This document shows positions 1 through 6,426 of a DNA stretch of 6,584 nt, in pieces. How positions within the stretch are numbered: the first letter of the stretch is position 1; each line of letters opens with the position of its first letter. Below the pieces are notes generated by a model. That model saw only the letters and a list, made by a program, of their open reading frames with translations, searched no databases and was not told the DNA's origin. The translations under genes were made by a program, and so were the position numbers. Source of the DNA: Treponema sp. (lineage in GTDB: Bacteria > Spirochaetota > Spirochaetia > Treponematales > Breznakiellaceae); assembly GCA_031267115.1 (NCBI GenBank), contig JAIRZS010000226.1:1-6584 (forward strand), given 5' to 3'.

Positions 1-22
1 CAAAAAAGCCATACTTTCTGCC

Positions 23-970
23 GTGAAGCACTTTCTCCGGGCGGGTATAATCTGTTTCAGCCTCCTTTCCCTGGGAACCTTCCTCGGTTCGCTCTACCTG
101 GTCCGTAATCTCTATATACAGTCCGCGCCCGAAACCGCCGCCGCTATTAATTACCATTTTTCCCTGTACCTGCCGGATAACCGCAATTCTTTTTTTACGG
201 GGATTATCGAGGGGGCGGAACAGGCGGCCTCGGAGATGAACGCCGCCATTTCCATACATTCTATTGATCCGGTAAAAAACGAGCTGGAAATGGCCTCCTA
301 TACGGGAGTGGACGGGGTTATTGTCTGCCCCTATCTGGAAGACGCCCTAGCCCGCCGTCAATTGGACAAGCTGGGGCAGATTCCGGTGGTGATCATCAAC
401 CACAATATACCTAACGACCAGCCCTGGCCGTTTATCGGCACGAACAACTTTGACGTGGGGCGGCGCATCGGCATGTTGTCGGGGAATGCCGGCGACGCGC
501 CTATACGCCTGGCAATGGTCTACAGCGACAAGTCGCCGGGGATCTACGGCGAGCGGGAACTGGTGGAGATGGGGATAGCCGCCGCCCTGGGCCGCCGCCT
601 TGCCGCGCCGATTACGGGTTTCAGGACGAACCTTAGCCCCCTGGACGCGGAGGAACTGCTCTACCGGCTCTTTCGCAGCAACCCGGAGATTAACACTATT
701 GTCTTTACGGATTCCAGCGACACCATAGCCGCCGCCCAGACCCTTGTCGATATGAACCTGGTGGGCCGCGTCCAGGTGATAGGCTTCGGCGCGGACCTGG
801 TAATAGAGGAGAATATCAGGAAGGGGGTGATCGCCTCCAGCATCGTGATTAACCCGGAGCGTATCGGCTACGAGGCGGTGCAGTCCCTCGCGGCCCTGCG
901 GCGTACCGGGTACACCGCGGCGTCCGTCGACACGGGGATAAAGATCATCGACAGGAATTCGCTCAAATGA
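23..970 (+). CDS. Membrane-anchored periplasmic sugar-binding-like sensor protein (XylFII-type, Peripla_BP_4 fold)
   Basis: Probably an extracytoplasmic sugar sensor that works with the histidine kinase encoded next to it, rather than a transporter subunit. Residues 7-27 form one hydrophobic segment with basic residues before it and no lipobox Cys, so it looks like a signal anchor. From about residue 44 the protein reads as a type I periplasmic binding protein: alternating beta/alpha pattern, GVDGVIV at 95-101, IPVVIINH at 120-127, IGTNNFDVGRRIG at 138-150, and VIGFGADL at 252-259, the usual hinge region of ribose/LacI-like binding proteins. The length (315 residues) is normal for the fold. 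Its stop codon overlaps the kinase start (ATGA). Being anchored and next to a LytS-type kinase and a YesN regulator resembles XylFII, which senses D-xylose in Clostridium; the ligand here is inferred, not shown. The GTG start has no clear ribosome binding site and the frame is open upstream to the window edge (KKAILSA), so the true start may lie before position 1. Confidence 0.82.
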   Translation: MKHFLRAGIICFSLLSLGTFLGSLYLVRNLYIQSAPETAAAINYHFSLYLPDNRNSFFTGIIEGAEQAASEMNAAISIHSIDPVKNELEMASYTGVDGVIVCPYLEDALARRQLDKLGQIPVVIINHNIPNDQPWPFIGTNNFDVGRRIGMLSGNAGDAPIRLAMVYSDKSPGIYGERELVEMGIAAALGRRLAAPITGFRTNLSPLDAEELLYRLFRSNPEINTIVFTDSSDTIAAAQTLVDMNLVGRVQVIGFGADLVIEENIRKGVIASSIVINPERIGYEAVQSLAALRRTGYTAASVDTGIKIIDRNSLK

Positions 971-2604
971 CCCGGACGAACGGGCCCGGATATTCCCGCC
1001 TCGCCATTGGCCGCCGCTTTCCCCGCTCCTTCCGGGCGCAGATGCTGGCAAGCGTGTCCGGAGTAAGCATCATCCTCTTCTTTTCCACGGCCTACATACT
1101 CTTTTCCGCCAAGAACCTGCAAAATATCCAGGACAGCAGTTTTGAGCAGGAGCGTTTTATCAAAACGATCCAGGAGGATCTGGCGGCCTACCAGGAGCCG
1201 TTCCTCGAATACCTTTCTACCCGTTCGTCCAACGCCCTTGCCCGGATATTCACCGATTCGCAGGCCCTGCGGAACAAGCTTCCGGCCTACAGCCCTATAA
1301 CGGCGGACAAGACGGAACTTAAGGAACGGGAAATCTACTTTCTGATATACGCCTACCTGAATATGGCGGATCAGGCGGTGGAAGAAAAGCGGGGCAGGAA
1401 CATTGCCGCCTATACCCGTATCTACGACGAAATGGCGGGGCTCCTGGCGTATATCAACGAGGAGATCGAGGCGGTCAATACCGAGCGTTTCAGCAACCAG
1501 CTTGACGCCTACGAACTCTTTATCGCCGAGTCGGGGACTATCCAGTTCTGGAATCTCCTCTTTATTATATTTGTGTCGCTGCTGTCGATACTGTTCCTCT
1601 TTCAGTCGGCGGGGCGTATCACCGCCCCCCTGGTCCGCCTTTCGGCGCTTGCCGCGGAGCTGTCTTCGGGGAACTTTGAAATACCGGATATCCAGACCGG
1701 CTCGGTTGCGGAGATGGACCGGGTGGTGGAAGCCTTTAACCGGATGAAGAACGACATACGCCAGTTTATCGAGGAGATCCGCTGGCAGGAGAATATCAAG
1801 CAGGAGTACATGCGGGAAAAGCTGCGGAACATGAAGATGGAGGGCCTGGTACGGCACGCGGAGATTTACGCGCTCCAGGCCCAGATGAACCCCCACTTTC
1901 TCTTTAATACCCTGAACACGGGTATGCAGCTTGCCATTGTCGAGGGAGCGGACCGGACCGGCGAGTTTATGGAATGCCTGGCAATGCTTTTCCGGCACAT
2001 TATCAGGAACAAGGAGATCATCGTCCCCCTGCGGCACGAGATTGAGGGGCTTAACTACTATTTTTCTATTCTCAAGGTACGCTTTCCCCGGAATCTCGAC
2101 CTGATCCTGGACTACGACGAATCGCTTTTGGACGCCTGCCGGGTGCCTGTTTCCATTTTGCAGCCGCTGGTGGAAAACTGCGTCATTCACGCTTTCAGGG
2201 ATTCCGCGGCCCGGCAGCCGGAGCGGGCGTCTTCCCCATCCCCGGCTACGGCGGCCCTGCCTGTACAGCCGGCAGCGGGGGGCCTCCCGCTGCCCGCGGC
2301 GGGCGCGGCTGCAGAGCGTTCCCTTATCATGGTCCGGGCGGAAAAGTCCGGAAACCGGCTTGTCCTGTCGGTACGGGACAACGGCTGCGGCATGCCGGCG
2401 GGAACGGCGGAAAAACTGCTCCACCCCCTTTCCATTGACGAATCGTCGGTGGCAAGGGTAATGGGCCTTGAGAATGTTATCCAGCGGCTGTACTTCTTCT
2501 ACCCCGAAGATCCCGCCGTGGTGAGCATCGAAACCGGGAAAGGCCGGGGTACGGCGGTTATTATCCGCATTGATACGGAAAGGGAGCCATGTATAGCGTT
2601 CTGA
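967..2604 (+). CDS. Sensor histidine kinase, LytS/YesM class (HAMP, His_kinase, HATPase_c)
   Basis: Membrane kinase that should autophosphorylate and pass phosphate to the response regulator encoded next. TM1 is at about 27-47 and TM2 at about 193-213, enclosing a largely helical periplasmic sensor region of about 145 residues. A HAMP-like segment follows (about 214-268), then a likely coiled coil (268-298). The His_kinase motif is ALQAQMNPHFLFNTLN (302-317) with H310 the phospho-acceptor. The N box is LVENCVIHAF (401-410, N404), the G1 box VRDNGCGMP (469-477) and the G2 box GKGRGTA (524-530). This is the YesM/LytS layout, in which NPHFLFN replaces the classical H box. A Pro/Ala-rich stretch at about 411-450 separates the N box from the next strand and looks like an insertion. 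The ATG overlaps the preceding stop by 4 bases, with AGGA at 953-956 as a plausible ribosome binding site. Paired with the anchored binding protein upstream, it probably reads that protein's ligand state. Confidence 0.93.
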   Translation: MTRTNGPGYSRLAIGRRFPRSFRAQMLASVSGVSIILFFSTAYILFSAKNLQNIQDSSFEQERFIKTIQEDLAAYQEPFLEYLSTRSSNALARIFTDSQALRNKLPAYSPITADKTELKEREIYFLIYAYLNMADQAVEEKRGRNIAAYTRIYDEMAGLLAYINEEIEAVNTERFSNQLDAYELFIAESGTIQFWNLLFIIFVSLLSILFLFQSAGRITAPLVRLSALAAELSSGNFEIPDIQTGSVAEMDRVVEAFNRMKNDIRQFIEEIRWQENIKQEYMREKLRNMKMEGLVRHAEIYALQAQMNPHFLFNTLNTGMQLAIVEGADRTGEFMECLAMLFRHIIRNKEIIVPLRHEIEGLNYYFSILKVRFPRNLDLILDYDESLLDACRVPVSILQPLVENCVIHAFRDSAARQPERASSPSPATAALPVQPAAGGLPLPAAGAAAERSLIMVRAEKSGNRLVLSVRDNGCGMPAGTAEKLLHPLSIDESSVARVMGLENVIQRLYFFYPEDPAVVSIETGKGRGTAVIIRIDTEREPCIAF

Positions 2605-4076
2605 TCGTGGACGACGAGGAGCCGGTCCTGGACAGTTTCGAGTTTATGCTGAAAAGCGCCGCCGGCTTTGTTCTGGCGGGGAAGGCCCGCTCGGGCTACG
2701 AAGCCCTGCAAATGATCCACGAGACGGAGCCGGATCTGGTCTTTATGGATATCAACATACCCGGCCTTGACGGGCTGGCTGTTATCGCCGACGTGCACAA
2801 GAAATTCCCCGGCATGGTTTTTGTCCTTTCCACAGCCTATGAGCGTTTCGACCTCGCGAAACGGGCCATACCCCTGGGAGTCTTCGCGTACCTTGTAAAG
2901 CCCGTATCAAAAAAGACTTTTTTCTCCACCCTTGACGACGCGCGGGAGGCCCTGGCGGAACGGCCCGCCCCGGAAGGGAAGGAACAGGAAGATCCCGAGC
3001 ATCTTTTCTTTAAAAAGATCATCCGGCAGGAGATGAGCGAGGAAACATGGGAAGAATGGAAGGAACGGCTGGCCCTCCCCTCGGACCGGGGCATTGTTTT
3101 CCTGCTGGAACTGGGGGAAAATACGGAAGAATGGTGCGGGAAAATCGCGGAACAGATATCCTACAAGTACCATTGCCGTTTTAACATTATGCTGAACCGG
3201 GGGATCTTCCTGGTTTCGGGGAACATCAACCGGGAGGCGCTCAAAGCCCGGCTGGACGCTGTTTTGAAAGACAGCCTCCCCGCGCCGCTTGCCCGCTTCC
3301 GGGGAGTCGGGGAGCCGTGCCGGGGACCGGAACTGTACCGCTCCTGCGACGGGGCCCTGCGGGAACTGGAGGAGGAACGGCAGGAGACCGATATACGGCA
3401 TTGGGAAAGGCTCAGGATCATCCAGCTCCGGCGGAAGATCGGCGCGGCCCCCCCGGAAGAAGTCAAAAAGCTCTTTACCGTTTTCTGGGGGGAAATATTC
3501 AAAGCTTATGATTTCGCCCTGGCCAAGGCAAAGATGATTCCGGTATTCATGTTCCTGATGGACGACTGCACCGGCTGTTACCGCGACGATACCGAAGCGC
3601 CGCCCCTCTTTGCCGCGGCCGAGGAGATTACGGCGATTCCCGACATGGCCCGCTGGGAAGCCTGGGCCGGCGAGGCGTTCGGGAAGATACTGTTCCAGGC
3701 CGCCCTCCGCCGGTCGAACAGTTTTCCTGTCCCGCTGGCAAAGGCCCTTGAATACATCCACGCGAATTACGCCGGGGGCATCCAGCTTGGAGACGCCGCT
3801 TCCGCCGCCCAGGTGTCTCCGGCCTATCTGAGCCGCCTTTTTTCGGAACACTGCAAAAACAGTTTTATTGACTATGTAACGGAACTGCGCATAGAAAACG
3901 CGGAAAAACTGTTAAGGGAGTCAAAGATGAATATAAAAGAAGTGGCCTTTGCCACCGGATACCAGGACCCCAATTACTTCGGCAAGATATTCAAAAAAAT
4001 TACGGGGCTTTCCCCAATGGCCTATACCGCAGAGGCAAAACGCAGGGAGGGCGGACAGGGGGGGTATAACCAGTGA
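2589..4076 (+). CDS. Response regulator, YesN type (receiver plus AraC-family DNA-binding domain)
   Basis: Cytoplasmic transcription regulator, the likely partner of the kinase upstream. The receiver domain covers about 1-122: acidic pair D8/D9, phospho-acceptor D54 in FMDINIPGLDG, S81/T82 and K104 in LVKP. A middle region (about 135-375) has no motif I recognise, which is usual for YesN proteins. The C-terminal AraC domain spans about 383-482, with the first helix-turn-helix at LGDAASAAQVSPAYLSRLF (400-418) and the second at NIKEVAFATGYQDPNYFGKI (448-467), followed by the typical FKKITGLSPMAY. At 495 residues it has the usual YesN length. It starts inside the kinase gene (16-base overlap), with the purine-rich GGAAAGGGAG at 2577-2586 just ahead of the ATG. 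Probable targets are the xylF-like gene and any linked transporter genes. Phosphorylation would normally promote dimerisation and DNA binding; no operator could be identified because this operon has no intergenic space. Confidence 0.94.
   Translation: MYSVLIVDDEEPVLDSFEFMLKSAAGFVLAGKARSGYEALQMIHETEPDLVFMDINIPGLDGLAVIADVHKKFPGMVFVLSTAYERFDLAKRAIPLGVFAYLVKPVSKKTFFSTLDDAREALAERPAPEGKEQEDPEHLFFKKIIRQEMSEETWEEWKERLALPSDRGIVFLLELGENTEEWCGKIAEQISYKYHCRFNIMLNRGIFLVSGNINREALKARLDAVLKDSLPAPLARFRGVGEPCRGPELYRSCDGALRELEEERQETDIRHWERLRIIQLRRKIGAAPPEEVKKLFTVFWGEIFKAYDFALAKAKMIPVFMFLMDDCTGCYRDDTEAPPLFAAAEEITAIPDMARWEAWAGEAFGKILFQAALRRSNSFPVPLAKALEYIHANYAGGIQLGDAASAAQVSPAYLSRLFSEHCKNSFIDYVTELRIENAEKLLRESKMNIKEVAFATGYQDPNYFGKIFKKITGLSPMAYTAEAKRREGGQGGYNQ
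4057..4064 (+). promoter_or_regulatory. Ribosome binding site for the GTG start of the xylF-like gene
   Basis: AGGGGGGG lies 8 bases before the GTG at 4073, whose last two bases begin the TGA of the preceding regulator (GTGA overlap). This supports translation starting at 4073 even though the recognisable signal peptide begins about 75 codons later. The only other in-frame ATG, GTG or TTG before the signal peptide is the TTG at 4091. Confidence 0.5.
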
Positions 4077-5389
4077 AAAAAAAGTCTTCTTTGTTTTTTT
4101 GTTCGTTTTTTTGTTCCGGGCGCATCCCCGGCTCCGCCGGGGACCGGGCTATACGCTCCAACAAAAACGCGCAAGCGTGGAGTTTAGGGCAAAGCCCCAA
4201 ACTCCGAAAACAAAAATGCGTAAGCGTTTTTGTTCCGCTTCTATCCCTTGCGCGTTCCGTACCGGGGCTTTTATGTTCTGCCTGTTCCGCATTATCCGCA
4301 TTAAAGAAAGCCTTTGCGGCGGCGGCGCTTGTATCGCTTGCGTCGCTTGCTCTCCTGTCCTGCTCCGCGAAAGAAACGCGGGCGCCGGGGCCGCCCGCTT
4401 CCCCCGCGCAGCCCCCGGCAGGGGCGGGCCGGCCCCCGGAAGAGGGGAGGATCACCATCGGCTTTTCCGTAGCCAACGACACATTTATCGTGGAACGGTG
4501 GAACAAGGATGTAAAGGTTTTCTCCGGGGCCGCCCAGGAACTGGGGGGGAACGTGATCGTCCAGCTTTCCGCGGGGGGCATAAGGGAGCAGATCGCCCAG
4601 ATAAACTACATGGTAAACCAGAAAATCGATATCCTGGTGGTAATCGCCCACGATACGGAGCTTATTGCCGGGGCGGTTAAGCAGGTGCGGGACGCGGGCA
4701 TTCCCGTGATCGCCTATGACCGGATGATCCAGGGGGTGCCCCTGGACGCGTACATCTCCTTTGACAGCCGGGAGGTGGGCCGCCAGTTCGGGATAGCCCT
4801 GAGCGAGGCGGTCCCCCAGGGAAGATACCTGATAGTCAACGGCGGGGTACACGATGTAAACAGCTTTGACATAAGCAGGGGCCTCCACGAGATCATCGAT
4901 CCCCTGATTGCCGCCGGGGCGGTGCAGATTGACCGGGAAATATGGCTGGAGGAATGGAGCTTTGACGAAGCTCTGGAAAAAATCAGCGAAATTCTGGCGG
5001 AAACTACCGCCTTCGACGCTATTGTCTGCGGGAACGATTCTATCGCCCAGGCGGCGATCCAGCTGCTCTCCGAGCGGCGCATGGCGGGGGAGATAGCGGT
5101 AGTCGGCCAGGATGCCGAGCTTATTAGCTGCCAATATATTGTAGAAGGCTTGCAGTTAATGACCGTATACAAGCCTATCGGCAGGCTGGCCTCCCGCGCG
5201 GCGGAACTCGCCATGGCGATAGCGGAGAAGCGGGCCATACCCTACGATATGCTGCTGGAGAACGGGAGCGGCGTCCAGATTCCCTCGTACATAGAAGATC
5301 CCGTAGCCATTTTCAAGGACAATATGGAGGCAGTAATCCGCGACGGCTTCCATTCCCGGGAAGACGTGTACCGTAACGTATTATTTTGA
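4073..5389 (+). CDS. xylF: D-xylose ABC transporter substrate-binding lipoprotein, XylF family, with an abnormal 5' leader
   Basis: Periplasmic sugar-binding lipoprotein that would deliver D-xylose (or a similar sugar) to an ABC permease. From residue 127 to 438 the sequence follows E. coli XylF closely as I remember it: ERWNKD (141-146), AYDRMI (214-219), YISFDSREVG (227-236), GNDS (320-323), VVGQDAEL (343-350), MTVYKP (363-368) and a final VIRDGFH motif. The signal peptide is clear but displaced: KK at 78-79, hydrophobic 80-93, lipobox LLSC with Cys97 as the lipidation site. Residues 104-125 are a Pro/Ala/Gly linker, normal for a tethered binding protein. Residues 5 to about 76 are encoded by palindrome-rich, repeat-like DNA and do not look like protein. 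There is no ATG, GTG or TTG between the TTG at 4091 and the signal peptide, so the gene either makes a lipoprotein with a very long leader or has lost its proper start. It overlaps the regulator stop by 4 bases. No xylG or xylH follows within the window. Confidence 0.9.
   Translation: MKKKSSLFFCSFFCSGRIPGSAGDRAIRSNKNAQAWSLGQSPKLRKQKCVSVFVPLLSLARSVPGLLCSACSALSALKKAFAAAALVSLASLALLSCSAKETRAPGPPASPAQPPAGAGRPPEEGRITIGFSVANDTFIVERWNKDVKVFSGAAQELGGNVIVQLSAGGIREQIAQINYMVNQKIDILVVIAHDTELIAGAVKQVRDAGIPVIAYDRMIQGVPLDAYISFDSREVGRQFGIALSEAVPQGRYLIVNGGVHDVNSFDISRGLHEIIDPLIAAGAVQIDREIWLEEWSFDEALEKISEILAETTAFDAIVCGNDSIAQAAIQLLSERRMAGEIAVVGQDAELISCQYIVEGLQLMTVYKPIGRLASRAAELAMAIAEKRAIPYDMLLENGSGVQIPSYIEDPVAIFKDNMEAVIRDGFHSREDVYRNVLF
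4091..4300. repeat. Palindrome-rich repeat-like element embedded in the 5' end of the xylF-like gene
   Basis: Three hairpins lie in series. The first has arms CCCCGGC/GCCGGGG (4126-4132, 4136-4142) with loop TCC. The second has GGAGTTT/AAACTCC (4179-4185, 4199-4205) enclosing GGGC-AAA-GCCC. The third has AACAAAAATGC/GCGTTTTTGTT (4209-4219, 4224-4234) with loop GTAA and one G-T pair. An 18-base motif occurs twice (4160-4177 and 4209-4226), differing at two positions that keep the small stem paired. TTTTTGTTCCG also occurs twice (4107-4117, 4227-4237). The composition is unlike the flanking coding DNA, and the translation is Ser/Arg/Lys-rich with scattered Cys. It looks like an intergenic palindromic element that remains open in frame; the edges are approximate. 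Confidence 0.6.
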
Positions 5390-5402
5390 TAAAATTCAGC
5401 CG

Positions 5403-5418
5403 GGGGGCTAAAGCCCCC
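5403..5418. repeat. GC-rich hairpin just after the xylF-like gene
   Basis: GGGGGC (5403-5408) pairs with GCCCCC (5413-5418) around loop TAAA, 13 bases after the stop codon. No U tract follows directly. It may act with the next palindrome in ending or stabilising the operon transcript. Confidence 0.5.
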
Positions 5419-5423
5419 GCTCC

Positions 5424-5450
5424 GCAAAAAGTCTTGTCAAGACTTTTTGC
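5424..5450. terminator. Long perfect palindrome, possible bidirectional terminator of the xylF operon
   Basis: Thirteen-base arms GCAAAAAGTCTTG (5424-5436) and CAAGACTTTTTGC (5438-5450) are perfect inverse complements around a single base. In RNA this gives a stem of about 11 pairs with a 5-base loop, with an A tract before and a T tract on the 3' side in either direction. The T tract lies within the stem, so function as a terminator is inferred. Confidence 0.5.
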
Positions 5451-5529
5451 CATATCCGGTTGAACCCCCGCATGGCATTTATTGGCAAGCGGCCTCTTAG
5501 CAGGGTGTTGCAGGACGGAGCCGCCCGCA

Positions 5530-5589
5530 GCGGGGGCAGGCCGGGACCTTGGCCCGGACTTGCTTGCAAGTCCCCGGCTTCCCCCTGCC
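5530..5589. repeat. Compound REP-like hairpin cluster
   Basis: GGCAGG (5535-5540) can pair with CCTGCC (5584-5589), enclosing two smaller hairpins: CCGGG/CCCGG (5541-5545, 5553-5557) and GGACTTGC/GCAAGTCC (5556-5563, 5566-5573). The two inner hairpins share two bases, so they are alternatives or trimmed. The GC-rich, imperfectly nested pairing resembles REP or REPIN elements that accompany REP-associated transposases. Confidence 0.5.
5538..5557 (+). repeat. Left copy of a 20-base direct repeat flanking the transposase-like gene
   Basis: AGGCCGGGACCTTGGCCCGG matches positions 6427-6446 at 19 of 20 bases (T versus C at the twelfth base). Each copy is itself an imperfect palindrome and each follows a run of G (GCGGGGG). 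Confidence 0.7.
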
Positions 5590-5599
5590 AGCAAGTTAA
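5585..5599 (+). repeat. Left copy of a 15-base perfect inverted repeat
   Basis: CTGCCAGCAAGTTAA is the exact reverse complement of positions 6281-6295. The two copies enclose the terminator at 5608 and the whole transposase-like gene. Confidence 0.75.
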
Positions 5600-5607
5600 A
5601 CAACTGT

Positions 5608-5636
5608 AAAAACCCGTACGGATTTCACGGGTTTTT
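5608..5636. terminator. Intrinsic terminator, bidirectional in form
   Basis: AAAAACCCGT (5608-5617) and ACGGGTTTTT (5627-5636) form a perfect 10-pair stem with a 9-base loop; the T tract on the 3' side (A tract on the 5' side) is typical of a rho-independent terminator working on both strands. It separates the xylF operon from the transposase-like gene. Confidence 0.65.
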
Positions 5637-5683
5637 CGCCTCCGGTTGAAGCAAAACAGCCGCTCAATCCCATATATATTCGT

Positions 5684-6142
5684 ATGAGAAACTTGCGTTT
5701 GCTTAGACAGGACGTCTGGTACGGAATACGTACCCGCATCAACAACCGCGAGCCCCTGTTCAGGCGGCCCGACGCCCTGGCGCTTTTCGCCCGCGTGTTC
5801 CGGCAGGCCAGGGAGCGGTACGCGTTCGAGGTCCGCGCCCTGCGGCTTGAGGACGACTGGCTTATGTTTTACATTATGCCGACGGACGGGTTCCGGCTTC
5901 CCGAGATTATGAAGTGGCTGAAGCAGGTGTTCGCGCAGCGGTTTAACGGGATGGACGGGAGGATAGGGCATATCTGGGGGGACCGGTATTGGTCTGAGAT
6001 ACTGGAAGGGGAACCGCCGGAGGAGTCGAGGAACGGGGTCAGACCCTTGTATGAAGGAATTGCGGACCCTCCTTGTTTTTCAGTTTTTTCTCCTTGTTTT
6101 CCGCCCCTTCCCCCCCTTCCTGCCGCCCCTCCTCCCGGCTAG
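5684..6142 (+). CDS. Y1 / REP-associated transposase-like protein, probably catalytically inactive
   Basis: The overall pattern is that of the Y1_Tnp (IS200/RAYT) family. The N-terminus MRNLRLLRQDVWYGIRTRIN resembles the usual opening strand, NREPLF (21-26) follows, and RYAFEV (45-50), LPEIMKWLKQVFAQRFN (72-88) and GHIWGDRYWSEIL (95-107) match typical family segments. Active members carry HUH, usually as PNHVHL, just after the RYxFEV strand. Here the equivalent segment is EDDWLMFYIMP (56-66), so both metal-binding histidines appear to be replaced. The C-terminal region that normally bears the catalytic tyrosine (a YIHxNPV-like motif) is also absent; from about residue 129 the frame enters Pro-rich sequence encoded by a polypyrimidine tract. 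It is therefore probably a domesticated or decaying transposase derivative. The ATG at 5684 gives the family-like N-terminus, although no ribosome binding site is obvious. Terminal repeats surround the gene. Family call fairly sure; inactivity moderately sure. Confidence 0.72.
   Translation: MRNLRLLRQDVWYGIRTRINNREPLFRRPDALALFARVFRQARERYAFEVRALRLEDDWLMFYIMPTDGFRLPEIMKWLKQVFAQRFNGMDGRIGHIWGDRYWSEILEGEPPEESRNGVRPLYEGIADPPCFSVFSPCFPPLPPLPAAPPPG
6068..6136 (+). repeat. Polypyrimidine tract
   Basis: About 90% pyrimidine on the + strand over 69 bases (7 purines by my count). It encodes the Pro/Phe-rich tail of the transposase-like protein and is unlike the preceding codons, suggesting that this tail is not part of the ancestral protein. 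Confidence 0.6.
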
Positions 6143-6280
6143 CCGCCCCCGCACGGCCCTGTCTTCCGCGCCAGCGGCCCTATACGCCTCAGCCCGCAGC
6201 GTCCGGCAGGGAACCTCTGTCCGGCGGCAAAGGCGCCGGAATTCGGGCAGTCTCGGATAGAAGCCCGGCGGGAAAATTTC

Positions 6281-6295
6281 TTAACTTGCTGGCAG
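6281..6295 (-). repeat. Right copy of the 15-base perfect inverted repeat
   Basis: TTAACTTGCTGGCAG on the + strand is the exact reverse complement of positions 5585-5599; the match ends abruptly at both sides. Confidence 0.75.
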
Positions 6296-6300
6296 TGGTC

Positions 6301-6327
6301 GGAGTTGCGGAGCAATTCCGCAGCTTC
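6301..6327. repeat. Strong hairpin next to the right inverted repeat
   Basis: Arms GGAGTTGCGGA (6301-6311) and TCCGCAGCTTC (6317-6327) pair along all 11 positions with two G-T pairs and loop GCAAT. It lies 5 bases after the inverted repeat, as a subterminal hairpin would in an IS200/RAYT-type element. Confidence 0.55.
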
Positions 6328-6426
6328 CCCATCCCTTCTTACCTTGCTGCCGATAGTTTTGGAACAGGCTCACTTATTCGACTTTTTCGACTTTGCGGTA
6401 AAAATTCCGGAGCTTTGCGGGGGGGT

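Larger units (their letters stand above)
5390..5683. other. Hairpin-rich intergenic region between the xylF-like and transposase-like genes
   Basis: I see no coding sequence here. The stretch contains at least four strong inverted repeats (listed separately), one half of a direct repeat pair and one half of an inverted repeat pair. The overall look is of REP-like structured DNA plus transcription terminators closing the xylF operon. Confidence 0.6.

Noticed and set aside
868..2424. Long antisense open frame of 518 codons opposite the kinase gene
   Set aside because: Its translation is Arg/His/Gly-rich with no recognisable domain, and it mirrors a strongly conserved kinase; it is a by-product of GC-rich codon use.
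2907..3851. Antisense open frame of 314 codons opposite the response regulator
   Set aside because: No family motifs, composition is typical of a reverse-strand shadow, and the sense frame has clear receiver and AraC motifs.
3949..4680. Forward open frame overlapping the end of the regulator and the start of the xylF-like gene
   Set aside because: It runs out of frame through both well-supported genes. Its ATG at 4273 lies near the displaced signal peptide but is in the wrong frame for the lipobox.
5403..5636. CRISPR-like array or tRNA/riboswitch in the intergenic region
   Set aside because: No regularly spaced direct repeats, and the hairpins differ from one another; no cloverleaf or known aptamer pattern can be drawn.
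5646..5680. Possible promoter before the transposase-like gene (TTGAAG at 5646, TATATT at 5675)
   Set aside because: The spacer of 23 bases is too long and the -10 box would lie only a few bases before the ATG.
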